A stretch of DNA of 64,000 bases from Calendula officinalis. Its lineage: Eukaryota; Streptophyta; Magnoliopsida; Asterales; Asteraceae. The notes beneath the pieces were generated by a model. That model searched no databases. It worked only from the letters and a program-made list of their open reading frames with translations, and was not told the DNA's origin. The stretch lies in NCBI GenBank assembly GCA_963853835.1, contig OY970823.1, forward strand, positions 48,707,808 through 48,771,807, written 5' to 3'. The translations under genes were made by a program, and so were the position numbers. This document shows positions 53,855 through 64,000 of the stretch, piece after piece (the stretch's first letter is position 1; every line of letters begins with the position of its first letter).

Positions 53855-54794
53855 ATTTTTGCAATTATTGTGATTGATTGCTTTCTCAGAAAAAAAATAA
53901 TGTAATCGTGTGATTCGAGAAATGTAAAAATTTCAGATTTTGGTTAGAGTTCTCGTGTCTTAAAAATGTGAAAATTTCGTTTTTAAAAACTTTAAAAAAA
54001 TGTAGAAGTTAAAAGTGTTTAAAAAGTTTTAAAAAGTTAAAATTTTTATCGGTTTCAATGTAAAAAAAAAAAAATAGTGACAAATTACCAGAAGAAATTT
54101 TCAAGTGACAAATTGCATTTTTAGTAACAAATTTTGGAATTTGTTTAATACTCGAAAAAAAAATTTCTTTTCGTGTTTAAAAAACTAATTATCACTTAGT
54201 TGACCACTTTTGTAATACACTTTTGTTTAAAAACTAAATGTTTATCACTTGTGTTGCAAGATTTGTAAATTTGAAAATACATGTGATCAAGATTTGTATT
54301 TTAGTGGGCTTATATTTGAAGTTGGGTCGTTTTAACAAAATTGGGCTGTAATGTAATTACAAAATGAACAAATGAAATTGGGCTTATATTTGTAGTGTAG
54401 CCGTTTTAACAAATGATTTTGGATCAATAGATATTGGGCTGACAAAATCACTAGAAGGGGATTTTTGTGCGTACGTAGCAGATCCACTTTTTCAAAAGTC
54501 GAACTCTTTGAAGTTGAATCAGTTGACGAAATTGAAGCAGATCTTTGAAATTGGAATTGTTTTAATCTATCGATGAATAGTACTGAAATCGTACTGAAAT
54601 TGAAGCAGATCTTTGAAATTGAAATCGAGACTTTACGATTTCAGAATTTACGATTACGATCCTAGAAGCTGATTTTCAGAATTTTACGATCTCGGATTAT
54701 GATTACGATCTTGGATTATGATTACGATCTTGGATTGTGGATTGGATTATGATTACGATCTTGGATTGTTGATTTTTTTTTTAAGACTTGAACA

Positions 54795-55010
54795 ACTCTG
54801 CCGAACTATGAAAGAAGCCGAACTACTTTGAAGTTAATGGGCCGAACTACTTTGAAGTTACTTCGGGCCGAACTTCTAATAGTTCGATATGGGCCGAACT
54901 TCTAATTTCAGATATTGGGCCGAACATCTATGAAACCTCAGGCCGAACTTCTATAAAACTCGGGCCGAACTACAACTTCGGCTGTTCTTGAGGCCGAACT
55001 TCTACGTATT
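54795..55010 (-). repeat. Leader array of AGTTCGGCC motifs in element B
   Basis: About nine copies (GGCCGAACT or GGCCGAACA on the plus strand), between PBS and ORF as in element A. Confidence 0.87.
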
Positions 55011-55408
55011 CGTAGCTTCTGCAATTCAATCTGATTATGCTCAATTCTTCACCGAATTCATTGATTCTTTTTGCTAGACGTTCGAAATCCAATTGCTAAC
55101 ACTTTGATCCGATCATCTTCTTCAATCCATAACACAAAAGCTTCGATTCTTCAATTTTCAGCAACTTTTGAACTTTTTCACTTTTTCTCTAAAATCATCA
55201 AATCTCGATCGATTGTTGACGGAGTTGATCTGAATTTGATTCTATTATGCTTAGAAGCACTGGAGAAACACTAATCCATGATCAAATCTTCGATTTGGAC
55301 AAAAAATTTACAACATTAAATTTCTCATTGACGAACAAACTTTTATTCACTTTTTCTCAGATCTTGATCATTTTAGCTCGATTTTGGATCTTCTCGCAGA
55401 GAGATTTC

Positions 55409-55422
55409 GCTCTGATACCAAT
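55409..55422 (-). promoter_or_regulatory. Primer-binding site of element B
   Basis: ATTGGTATCAGAGC on the minus strand, adjoining the 5' LTR. Confidence 0.93.
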
Positions 55423-55713
55423 TGAGAGACCTAATGAAACTATAATCAAGCTAATCCATGAAGAAATGATGAGAAATTGAAGAACTAGTGTGTGTGTTCT
55501 TGGTGTATTTAGTGTGTGTAAAAGAGAGAGAACGAGATGAATGAAACTTTCAGAAATGTGTATTCAGTAATTGTATGGGAAAGCTTACATTGTAAGTCAA
55601 ACAAGGAAGTATTTATACCTCCTACCTCTTAACACTATTCTAGTTAACTAACGGATTTAAAGGTCAAAACTATTACAATATTAGTCCTAAGAATTGCAGT
55701 ATTGGTCCTAACA
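55423..55713 (-). repeat. 5' LTR of element B
   Basis: 291 bp, TGTTAGG...TCTCTCA on the minus strand, with TATA box GGTATAAATAC. Confidence 0.94.
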
Positions 55714-55718
55714 ATACC

Positions 55719-55935
55719 TTTAGTAAACTATTATTTTCATTCATTTCGATTTTTAAAACTAATCTCTACATAAAACACAGTTCTTTCTCCAATAAAATAT
55801 TGATGCCAGGATATATATTTCTATCAACCTATTCGATTTCAATAATATGTAAACTCATAATTTAATCATCATTTAACAACTTGCATATTGCATGATTCTC
55901 ATAGTAATAGTCTAAGGATTATTTTCTATCCAATA
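55719..55935. other. Spacer
   Basis: AT-rich; nothing recognised. Confidence 0.45.
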
Positions 55936-55943
55936 ACTATTAG

Positions 55944-56316
55944 CAGGGCCGGCCCTGAGTTTGTTTGGGCCCTAGGCGAAAATTAAATTTGGGGCCCCTA
56001 TAGTAATTGTAAAAATTAATGTAAAAAGTACAAAAATATTTGATGACTAAATTATTTATTTATTTGGTGCGTTATCGTTTCTAGAGATAAAAATACAAAT
56101 CACTGAATCTAATAACTACTTTTCAGTTAAAAAAAACTCTAAACATAAGGAAAATTATGTATCTTAAAAATCAAATAACAACATGTAAAAAGTCCGAATA
56201 AGTTATAAATATAACTTTCCCAAATTATAAATAAGAGTTCACACAAATTTGGGCCCCCAGTTTAATTTTATGGCATAGGCCCGTGCCTATATCCCCTTTG
56301 CCCAAGGCCGGCACTG
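55944..56316. mobile_element. hAT-type MITE with 8-bp duplication ACTATTAG
   Basis: Ends CAGGGCCGGCCCTGAG and (inverted) CAGTGCCGGCCTTGGG. ACTATTAG is repeated exactly at 55936-55943 and 56317-56324. 373 bp, no coding. Confidence 0.93.
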
Positions 56317-56324
56317 ACTATTAG

Positions 56325-56690
56325 ATACCACATGTAAACTAAATGATTTTTAACATCACAATATTCATGATAAACACATTAAGCCAAATGTTACAAAGAT
56401 GTTAGAATGTGATAATAACCACTAAATAGATAGATAAGTGGAGTTGCGAATACATATCGGAAGTGGAAGTGAATAACCTTTTGATTACTAGATTTTTAGT
56501 AAAGTGTTGATAATATGTTTTAACACAATTAGCTCAACTCAAACGGTCGTAACAAACATTATCATTAGACGTGATTTTATGATACAAGTGTGCAAGAGAT
56601 ATAACACACATAAGAGATACAAGGAAACAAATACACAAGTACACAATATCCCTATTTATATGGTAAAGTTAAATTATATATTTTGAGTTG
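56325..56690. other. Spacer
   Basis: No gene recognised; the 60-codon frame at 56504-56686 has no family features. Confidence 0.4.
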
Positions 56691-56691
56691 T

Positions 56692-57610
56692 GTTCTAGGT
56701 ATCCACCAAAATTTTAAAGTCCCAAGGGAAACGTCCTAGCTATTGGATCAAAATTGTCAAGATCAAATCCATTAGCCACTGACACCTCCGTCCGCCGCCG
56801 ACCACCGCCAGCCACCGCCTACGACCACCACCGGCCGCCTCCGGCCGCCGCCGGCCCCGCCGATATCTGTCGTCCACCGTCAGTGGTCGGCGGTGGTCGT
56901 GGCTGACAGTGGTGGCGGTGGTGGTGGGGGTGGTAGTGGTATTGACGTATTGAAACACATGTGATTAACTAAATACATGGGTTCCATAATACAGACGAGC
57001 ATATTACTTCGAATTACATGTGTTTCAAGTCACGAAACACATGTGATTCACTAAAAACATGAGTTTCTAAAAGCAGGGGAGCATACGAACTACGAATCAC
57101 ATGTGTTTCAAAAGATGAAACACATGTGATTCGCTAATAACATGGGTTCCGAAATACATACGAGCATATTAGTTCGAATCACATGTGTTTTAAGTCACGA
57201 ATCACATGTGATTCACAAAAAAACAAGAGTTTCTAAAAACATGGGAGCATATAAACTACGAATCACATGTGTTTCAAAAAGTGAAACACATGTGATTCAC
57301 TAAAAACAGGTGTTCCAAAAATACAGATGAGCATATTACTTTGAATCACATGTGTTTCAAGTCACGAAACACATGTGATTCACTAAAAATTGAAAACCCA
57401 ACCATCACTGTCGGTCACCACCACCACCAACCACCGCCGGCCGCCGTCCGCCGGCGGCGGCGGTGGTGATGGGGTATTGATGTATTGAATCACATGTGAT
57501 GGTAGTGGTGGTGGTGGTTTGAGTGTTGATCTTGACCTTTGACTTTTTCTTGATCCAAGGGCCAATAATTGTCCTTTAAGACTATATAAAATTCTTGGAC
57601 TACCTAGAAC
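56692..57610. mobile_element. Inverted-repeat element with CCGCC/GGTGG blocks and a CACATGTG hairpin array
   Basis: The ends GTTCTAGGTA and TACCTAGAAC are inverted, followed by paired CAAGATCAA / TTGATCTTG and TTGGATCAA / TTGATCCAA words. GC-rich CCGCCG/GGCGGTGG blocks lie at 56780-56940 and 57405-57475, with five hairpins between (57011-57381). No transposase. Related to the repeat in AHP intron 1. Confidence 0.75.
57011..57381. repeat. Five hairpins with 16-bp arms centred on CACATGTG
   Basis: Arms GAATCACATGTGTTTC and GAAACACATGTGATTC at 57011-57049, 57094-57132, 57176-57214, 57260-57298 and 57343-57381. Loops alternate between AAGTCAC (first, third, fifth) and AAAAGAT or AAAAAGT (second, fourth), giving a dimeric repeat of about 166 bp. 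Confidence 0.92.
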
Positions 57611-57823
57611 AACCCACTATATACTTTATGTCTATAAAATCTATTCATAAAGATGTTAAATATTACATAAAACTTACTTACAAAATATAAAATATAATCA
57701 ACGAGTTTTGTAATGTCCGTGTGTTGCTGCAAGTATAGTTTATTAAAATTTTCTTTCCATGATTTATGAATCTACTACTTTTTCATTAATTAACAAAGTA
57801 TGTGATACAAAACATAAATTAAG

Positions 57824-58013
57824 TTTTTTTTTTTTTGAACGGCTAGTTATTAAGTTAGTGATCGAGCCTAGACAATGGCATCCACAAGGGGCAGTATGCC
57901 TTCCCTCGAACCTTCCGCCTATTTGTTAACGACGGGACTTGAACCCATGACCAAATAGGTCATTGGCAACACCTTAAACCTTCCTCCAGTACCACTAGGC
58001 TACAAATCTTGGG
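57824..58013 (-). mobile_element. tRNA-derived SINE with poly(A)
   Basis: Minus strand: CCCAAGATTTGTAGCCTAGT (box A), GGTCATGGGTTCAAGTCCC (box B), tail as T13 at 57824-57836 on the plus strand. Same family as 35343 and 59960. Confidence 0.85.
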
Positions 58014-58726
58014 TAAAAAAATTTATATTAAGTTGATTGTACTTTTTAAATAAGTATTGTACCTTATTATTATTATATATTATATATATAATATACATTT
58101 ATCATTCATTTTTTTGTTAGATTATTTTTTATAAGAATTAACGGCGTTAAGAGATTGAAACGAAGGAAAGCAAATTTATGTTTTTAAGAATTGACTGCCT
58201 TGAGATAGATATTGAAACGGAGGAAAGCAATTTATGTCTAGAAAGTAGAAACAAGTGCCACATGCCCACACCTCCTAACTATAATTATTAAAATAAATTA
58301 AATAATAAAAATTTAAAAATATAATTAGAAATATTCGTATTCTTTAATTAATACATATAATAAAATAATAATAAATGGTTGTTTATAAGAATTAACGGCG
58401 TTAAGAGATTGAAACGGAGGAAAGCAAATTTATGTTTTTAAGAATTGACTGTCTTGAGATATATATTGAAACGGAGGAAAGCAATTTATGTCTAGAAAGT
58501 AGAAACAAGTGTCACATGCCCACATCTCCTAACTATAATTATAAAAATAAATTAAATAATAAAATTTTAAAAATATAATTAGAAATATTTGTATTCTTTA
58601 ATTTATATATATAATAAAATAATAATAAATGGTTGTTTATAAGAATTAACGGCGTTAAGAGATTGAAACGGAGGAAAGCAAATTTATGTTTTTAAGAATT
58701 GACTGCCTTGAGATATATATATATAT

Positions 58727-60856
58727 ACTAGGTTATGACCCGTGAAAAATCACGGGTTGTCTTCATTTTACTTGGTTCAACATTTATATTATAAACGAAT
58801 GAATCAAATGGCTCGATTATGGTTGGGTTTCAATCAAAACACGACAAACACACACATGTACACTTATATGCACAATCATTGTATAGAAAAAGTTTAAGAG
58901 TTAGAATATATTAATAAAAAAGGAGGAATAAAAACATTAACCATTAACCAAGTTATCCCTTAAACGTAATAAAAAAATTATTAAATATAATTTGGGTTCA
59001 AGTGCAATAATAAAGTGGAGGACCTCCATGTTACCCGCTCACGCCTCGTTACCCGTTTAAGCGGGCAATACCCGCCTCGTTAGTGTCGGGTACCCGTGGG
59101 TAACCGAATCCACAAATAAAATTGGCATGTCTAATGGAGGTCCCTATCCCCCTAAGTCAAAAACCAATAGGACGCCTATTAAGCAACCATTTTTCGCTTC
59201 TTCGTAATTTTAACAATTTACTACAAAAATCAATAGTGCACCTATCAAATCAAACATTATACTATTTAAAGTGAATATGTTAAGACAACTAATAAAATCT
59301 TACTTTTATTCACTAATTCAAGAAATCAAAATAAAAAATAGAAAATTATGTTTTGACTACTGCTCAAGTCAAACAAAATACTAAAACCCGTGAATTATCT
59401 TAAGAAGAATATTAATAACGTCTTACTTTTATTCACTAATCAAAAATATCAGAAGTATTATAAAAATCAATAAATATAATGAATTGTGTTTTGAGTACTA
59501 CTCAAGTCAAACAAAATTAAAAATCCGTGAATTATGATAAGGATGCTAATGAAAGAAGTATCAAAACTACATGTTCTAATTACTACAAAAGTGTGAGTGA
59601 AGGACATTGCATATGCTTGACATAATTTTTTAAAAAAAAATCAAATATAAAAGACTTTAAAGTTTATCTAACAAAAAATTTGTATGTGAGGGTTAAGGGT
59701 TATAGTTAGGGATTAAGGTTAGGATTGCAGGTTAAGGTATAGGGAATAGAACTTAAAATATTATAAAAAAATTACATAAATAGAAATCACTAATTTTTAT
59801 GGAACAATGTTGCATATTCAATTTAGCAGCAGCGTTTATAGTGTTTGTTGACTTTTTCCTTAACTATTTCTTTGCTGTTAATTCAATGGAATATATATAA
59901 TGGGAATATTTTAAATTTTTTAAAAATGGGAAGTAAATAATAAAAAAGCTTTTACAAAACCCAAGCCTTGTAGTTAGGTGTAAGGTGTTTCATATGACCT
60001 CTAGGTTATGAGTTCAAGTCCAGCCGTGGACAAATAGGAGTATATTAGGTGCCATTAAAAACCCCCTAAACAAATGAGGCCTAACATTTTTATATAACCA
60101 CTAAACTTATAATGCAAACTGTAAACCTAATATTTTTAAAAATTTTGAAAACAAAATAAAATCTTTATCTTTATCTACAATAAAATAAAATAAAAAATGT
60201 CATGTTATCTATTCCATCTCAATGCCACCTCAATTCCACATCATAATTCAAAGCCATGTCATATTTCTATCTTTTGTCTTCTATCATTTTATCATACTTA
60301 ATTAATAAAAGAAAATATACCAATTTTATAACTTGATCCAAAGCTTACGAATAAAACTACCAAATAACCTTATCCGTTTCTAACTTAACATCATGCAATT
60401 TTGATGTGGCATAATCAAATTAATAAGTTAGTGAATTCCTTTATTTAACTTAATAATTAATCTCATGCAATTTTGATTGTTCGTAACTTAAATATGTTTT
60501 AGTTATGAAAAGAAATAAAAATAACTAAATAATCAAACAAATAAATACTTTTTTAAATAAGTAAAATTATCTATTTAATTCTGGATAATTTAAAATTTGA
60601 AAGAAACAAATAGAATTCCTTTAATATTGTTTGTACTACAATCAAGGAAACAAAAAGAGTTTCTTTATAATCCGATAATTTAAAATTTTCAAACTGGATT
60701 TCAAGGAAACTTGAATTTAAAATATATTATTAATTAATTTAATTAGTTTAATCATATATTCAGAAAAAATTATAAATGTGCCACGTGGCAAGCTAGAGGT
60801 CTAAGAAAATGACATATGGCCATATAGACTTTAATTTATATTATAGTAGTAGAGTA
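58727..60856. mobile_element. TA-associated insertion of about 2.1 kb
   Basis: Begins behind (TA)n with ACTAGGTTATGACCCGTG and the hairpin CCCGTGAAAAATCACGGG; ends TTATATTATAGTAGTAGAGTA. The interior has two diverged direct copies (about 59285-59400 and 59408-59535, words TCTTACTTTTATTCACTAAT and CTCAAGTCAAACAAAAT) and a SINE, but no transposase. The class is not certain. Confidence 0.7.
59960..60075 (+). mobile_element. tRNA-derived SINE
   Basis: CCCAAGCCTTGTAGTTAGGT (box A) and GGTTATGAGTTCAAGTCC (box B), then TAGGAGTATATTAGGTGCC as in the copy at 35343-36157. Confidence 0.75.
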
Positions 60857-61026
60857 GATTGCAACGGAGGAAAGCAATTTATGTCTAGAAAGTAGAAACA
60901 AGTGTCACATGCCCACATCTCCTAACTATAATTATTAAAATAAATTAAATAATAAAAATTTAAAAATATAATTAGAAATATTGGTATTCTTTAATTTATA
61001 TATATAATAAAATAATAATAAATGGT

Positions 61027-61448
61027 TAAAATCTATGTAGGTGTCAAATGAACAAAATATCCATCAATTATAAAATATATGAATAATCTTGATAAGTTGA
61101 GCATCCATTATTAGTGATCAACGATTGAGATGTGTTATTTGAGACTATACAAAATTATACCTATAAACCATACATGTAACATGTTAGTGAAACCCAAATG
61201 GAAAATGTATAAGATTACAAAACTTTTTATTTTTCATTATTTTATAAATGTTTATTAAGTTTTTATTTTTATAAGGTGGTTTATAACAAGTGAACGAAAG
61301 TTTTAATAAGGTTGTAATAGATAACAAATATATATTAAAAAGTTTTTACTCTAATTTTTAGATTAATAAATCTGCAACGGAGTACGGACTTATTACACTC
61401 GTTTGTAAACATTTATAAAAATATCATTTGACTTGAAATCATTCTAAA
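61027..61448. other. Spacer
   Basis: AT-rich, nothing recognised. Confidence 0.4.
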
Positions 61449-61670
61449 ATAAATATATACTATTGTTTAAGGATACTTTATAAACACATATATTGTTTAA
61501 GGATACTTTTTAAAAAATCTAAGGACGTAAGTGTCATTTAATAAAAAAATAAAAAATAAATATTTACTATTGTTTAAGGATACTTTATTAACACATATAT
61601 TGTTTAAGGATATTTTTAAAAAAATCTAAGTCTAAGGACCTAAGTGTCATTTAATAAAAAAATGAAAAAA
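61449..61670. repeat. Two tandem units of about 110 bp
   Basis: Each unit has ACTATTGTTTAAGGATACTT, CACATATATTGTTTAAGGAT and AAGTGTCATTTAATAAAAAA in the same order. Confidence 0.85.
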
Positions 61671-61675
61671 TAGTC

Positions 61676-61752
61676 GCTGATAGCAAGATTAGAACACACA
61701 TCTGTCTCATGCATTGTAAGTCTTAAGGCAGTTTTCTAAACCACTTCAACGC
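61676..61752 (-). other. tRNA-like fragment, probable SINE remnant
   Basis: Minus strand: AGCGTTGAAGTGGTTTAGAA then GTGTGTTCTAATCTTGCTAT (box B-like). Confidence 0.45.
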
Positions 61753-61997
61753 TAAACCCTCTTGATCACCATTTCACATAATTAATATTTAGAAGGAAAT
61801 TAATTTTCTCCCTTGTGAACACTAAACTTACAATAATGATTGTATATTCGAGCTCTATTTCCCTCTCGGTACTTAGATCTTCAAAACGTCTCCCATTCCT
61901 CTTTCCTTTGTTCCGCCGACTACATTGATTGATACCACTGGGCCTGCCTACGCATAAAGTCTAAGGATTCTCCCATAATGATGATTGTATATATATA

Positions 61998-62690
61998 GTG
62001 GGTTGATTTATTTACAGAACCCAATAAGGCTACAGATCCGGCAGAACCCATCTAAGCCAATCAGAATTTAGTAAAATAATTTTGAATTATTTAATTCAAA
62101 AAATTTGTTTAAGGGTATTTAAGATGTATTTAATTTTCTACCTTGTGCCCTAGGGGCATACATTAAGATGTATTTAAGTAACTTAAATTTTCCTAAATAT
62201 GTATCGATGAACATTAATGAAGTCTATACATTGTCTTTTTAGTGGATGTGTTACATGTGTTTTTTGATTTATATGGAAATTATAAGTTCATTAATTACAC
62301 ATTATCATATGCCCTAGGGGCATATGTTAGAAAGACCCTTTAAACATTTTACCTTTTTTATTTTCTGTTTCCTTTTTGAAATTTCCAAAAAATTAAGCTT
62401 TTATTTTGGGAAATTAATTATTTTCATTTATTACTTTTCTAAAACCGGTTGAACATATATGTTTTTTACGCTATAAACATGTATGTTATATTGAAGGTAT
62501 TACCGAAATTTCATTGTTGTGTTGAACATGTATGGTCGATTAATATAAACATCTATGTTGTATCGAACATTTATGTTTTTTAAGCTATAAACATGCAATA
62601 ACACTTATGTTACTAACTATAACATCTATGTTGTATCGAACATTTATGATTTTAACGCTATAAACATGCAATAACACTTATGTATACAAA
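61998..62690. mobile_element. Micron-like element following (TA)n, interrupted by a hAT element
   Basis: Starts AGTGGGTTGATTTATTTACA after TATATATATA. The first 75 bases resemble the element at 4534 (ACAGAACCC, CTACAGA, AGAACCCATCTAA). It contains repeated ATAAACATGCAATAACACTT words near 62590-62680. It continues beyond the hAT insertion at 63429; the right end was not identified. Confidence 0.6.
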
Positions 62691-63428
62691 TAGGGATGGC
62701 AATGGATCGGATGTGGATCGGATGATGCCATATCCACATCCATATCCATTTAAATTTACCTCATCCATATCCATATCCATATCCATTTAAAATCATTTCA
62801 TCCATCCATATCCATATCCATTGGATTAGAGCGGGTAAATGGACATCCGTTGGATTTCGGAAGAAAAAAAACTCCTAAAGAAAGTACGATAGTTTTATAT
62901 ATGATTTACGATTTTTATTGCATATTTACATAGTTTCTTCCAAAAGAAGAGTCAAACGGAAACATAACTATGATAATCACACAAAAATCTCAAAAGTAAC
63001 GAGTCATGCTTGTGATTTATAATTACATGCTTGTGATTTATGGGTTGTTGCATTGAAAATCACACAAAAATCTCAAAAGTAACGAGTCATATAATGATCG
63101 TCGCCTTCATACTAAGAACAGAATAAGAAACGATAAAATGATTAGTTCCTAAGAAATTCAAGTATGGGAAATGATAATAAATAATTGCCTCATCAGTCAA
63201 CCTACTATTGAAAACATATATTTATAGTTATATAAAATTATAATATATATTTAATTTCGGGTTAAGTGGATTCATCCATGGATTGAAAATCATCATCCAT
63301 ATCCGCTCCAATAAACATCCACATCCGCTCCACATCCGATATTCACCCATTTAACTTCATCCATATCCACTACGAGTGGAGCGGATCGGGTGGATGTTCA
63401 TCGGATCGGATGTTAGTTGCCATCCCTA
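62691..63428. mobile_element. Non-autonomous hAT element with 8-bp duplication TATACAAA
   Basis: Perfect ends TAGGGATGGCAA and TTGCCATCCCTA; TATACAAA occurs exactly at 62683-62690 and 63429-63436. Sub-terminal ATCCATATCC and GGATCGGATG repeats lie on both sides. 738 bp, no transposase. Confidence 0.95.
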
Positions 63429-63488
63429 TATACAAACTATAACACATATGTTACCCAAATTTACATTTACAATAACACATATGCAAAC

Positions 63489-63942
63489 TCACAAGACATA
63501 ATCGTCAACACCAATGTTAAACATCAACAACACTTTAAATGTTTGGTCATCAACACCTTCATCTTCGTCAAGCTTCTGCACCAATGTTCCTACTTCTCGA
63601 ACCACCCACTGTAAAAAAACAAAAGTGGTTTAGGGACATAATTAAATAACTAAATTAACAAAACTTGACCTTTGGTTGTGAAATTTCCTCTAATTAAACG
63701 ATTACAATATATTTAACTACATATGCATTATAATATCAAAGATGACCACATATATAGTCACTTTTTCTCCAAATTACGGTGGAAAAAAATGAAACCCTTC
63801 TTTTAGTCAACATATAGTCAAAAGTACTAAACCAAAAAAACATAAATTTTACAAATATTACCAATTGCTTGTAAGCGAACCCTTCTTGGTTGACTTCCAA
63901 ATATATGCATAAATTTCCAATCGGTTCCATGAAAGTCTCGTG
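63489..63942 (-). CDS. Two exons of an unrecognised gene (3' end; the rest lies right of the window)
   Basis: Read on the minus strand: an exon at 63942-63862 (81 nt, after TTTATCAG, ending before GTAATA) encodes HETFMEPIGNLCIYLEVNQE and seven further residues. The last exon at 63608-63489 (after a T-rich tract and TTACAG) encodes WVVREVGTLVQKLDEDEGVD and runs to a TGA. Both exons keep phase 0 and their splice sites are canonical, which is why I call them although neither is long. The final residues run into the Micron-like repeat, so the original 3' end may be replaced. I do not recognise the family. Confidence 0.55.
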
Positions 63943-64000
63943 CTGATAAAACTTATGTAGGAACAGATTAAGTCATTAACAAATTAAAGTAAAGATCTCA

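Larger units (their letters stand above)
48907..55713 (-). mobile_element. Element B: non-autonomous copia-type LTR retrotransposon, sister of element A
   Basis: Complete element on the minus strand. LTRs 48907-49197 (3') and 55423-55713 (5') are 291 bp each with about six differences. The duplication ATACC is perfect (48902-48906 and 55714-55718). A PBS for initiator tRNA-Met and a polypurine tract are present. It encodes only a coiled-coil ORF (53854-52118) homologous to that of element A. The LTRs of A and B are different apart from the TGTTAGG start and the GTATAAATAC TATA box, yet the order of leader motif array, ORF, hairpins, G tracts and dual-stem modules is the same. The 3' LTR starts TATTAGG, one base off the usual TGTTAGG. 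Confidence 0.94.
58131..61026. repeat. 254-bp tandem repeat, three units, third split by an insertion
   Basis: Units start ATAAGAATTAACGGCG at 58131, 58385 and 58639. The third runs to about 58720, is interrupted until about 60857, and resumes with GCAACGGAGGAAAGCAATTT to 61026. Each unit itself contains two ACGGAGGAAAGCAA copies. Confidence 0.92.

Noticed and set aside
57841..58013. Functional tRNA gene on the minus strand
   Set aside because: Box A and box B are present but acceptor and anticodon arms do not fold, and a poly(A) tail follows; this is a SINE.
59681..59760. Degenerate (T)TAGGG-like words suggesting an interstitial telomere repeat
   Set aside because: Only a few imperfect GGGTTA/TTAGGG words with irregular spacing; not enough for a telomere tract.
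1..64000. CRISPR array, bacterial operons or phage genes
   Set aside because: The tandem repeats found are parts of plant transposons; there are no spacers, cas genes or ribosome-binding sites, and introns are present.

Overview
The window is nuclear DNA of a eudicot plant, most likely a member of the Asteraceae. This is inferred from the retrotransposon types, plant-type MITEs and SINEs, AT-rich spacers and one plant two-component signalling gene with six exons. There are no bacterial features. Nearly all of the sequence is nested transposable elements. I find one intact host gene, a histidine-containing phosphotransfer (AHP) gene at 45541-47633 (+), assembled here from its splice sites. Two exons of an unrecognised gene lie at the right edge on the minus strand.

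Layout. 1-1514: 3' part of a Ty3/gypsy-type LTR (LTR1). 1.5-5.0 kb: AT-rich degenerate repeats, then two small inverted-repeat elements sandwiched between three long (TA)n tracts. 5059-8146: a Mutator-like element with a solo gypsy LTR (LTR2, 5571-7466) inside it. 8564-10628: a decayed, truncated Ty3/gypsy gag-pol. 11858-12074: a SINE. 12165-28888: a 16.7 kb copia-type element (element A, target duplication GAATA) carrying only a coiled-coil ORF. It is interrupted by a young gypsy-type element without coding capacity (17743-27205, TSD GATTC), whose two 2827-bp LTRs look identical. 29814-34419: a Ty1/copia Ale-like element (element C) with identical 162-bp LTRs but a frameshifted polyprotein. 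34.4-43.1 kb: MITEs, SINEs and a third solo gypsy LTR (LTR3, 38776-41202, TSD GGAAA). 43198-45216: a Harbinger-type element with only the Myb-like accessory ORF. 45541-47633: the AHP gene, with repeats in introns 1 and 5. 48907-55713: element B (minus strand, TSD ATACC), a relative of A. 55.7-63.4 kb: hAT elements, a CACATGTG hairpin array, a 254-bp tandem repeat split by an insertion, and further MITEs. 63489-63942: exons of an unknown gene.

Main discovery candidate. Elements A and B are diverged but share the same plan: a leader with many AGTTCGGCC motifs, a coiled-coil ORF without gag zinc knuckle or pol, stem-loop arrays after the ORF, several internal polypurine-like G tracts, and a module with an inner CTTTACTA/TAGTAAAG stem (one copy in A, six in B). 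In these arrays, and in the unrelated gypsy LTRs, neighbouring units keep base pairing while the stem sequence itself changes (compensatory variation), with loops and outer sequence conserved. Such variable-stem hairpin arrays occur in at least six places in this window, which suggests selection on structure rather than sequence.

The insertion order can be read from nesting and LTR identity. The gypsy remnant and MULE are old, B (about six LTR differences) is older than A (about three), and the element nested in A and element C are the youngest.
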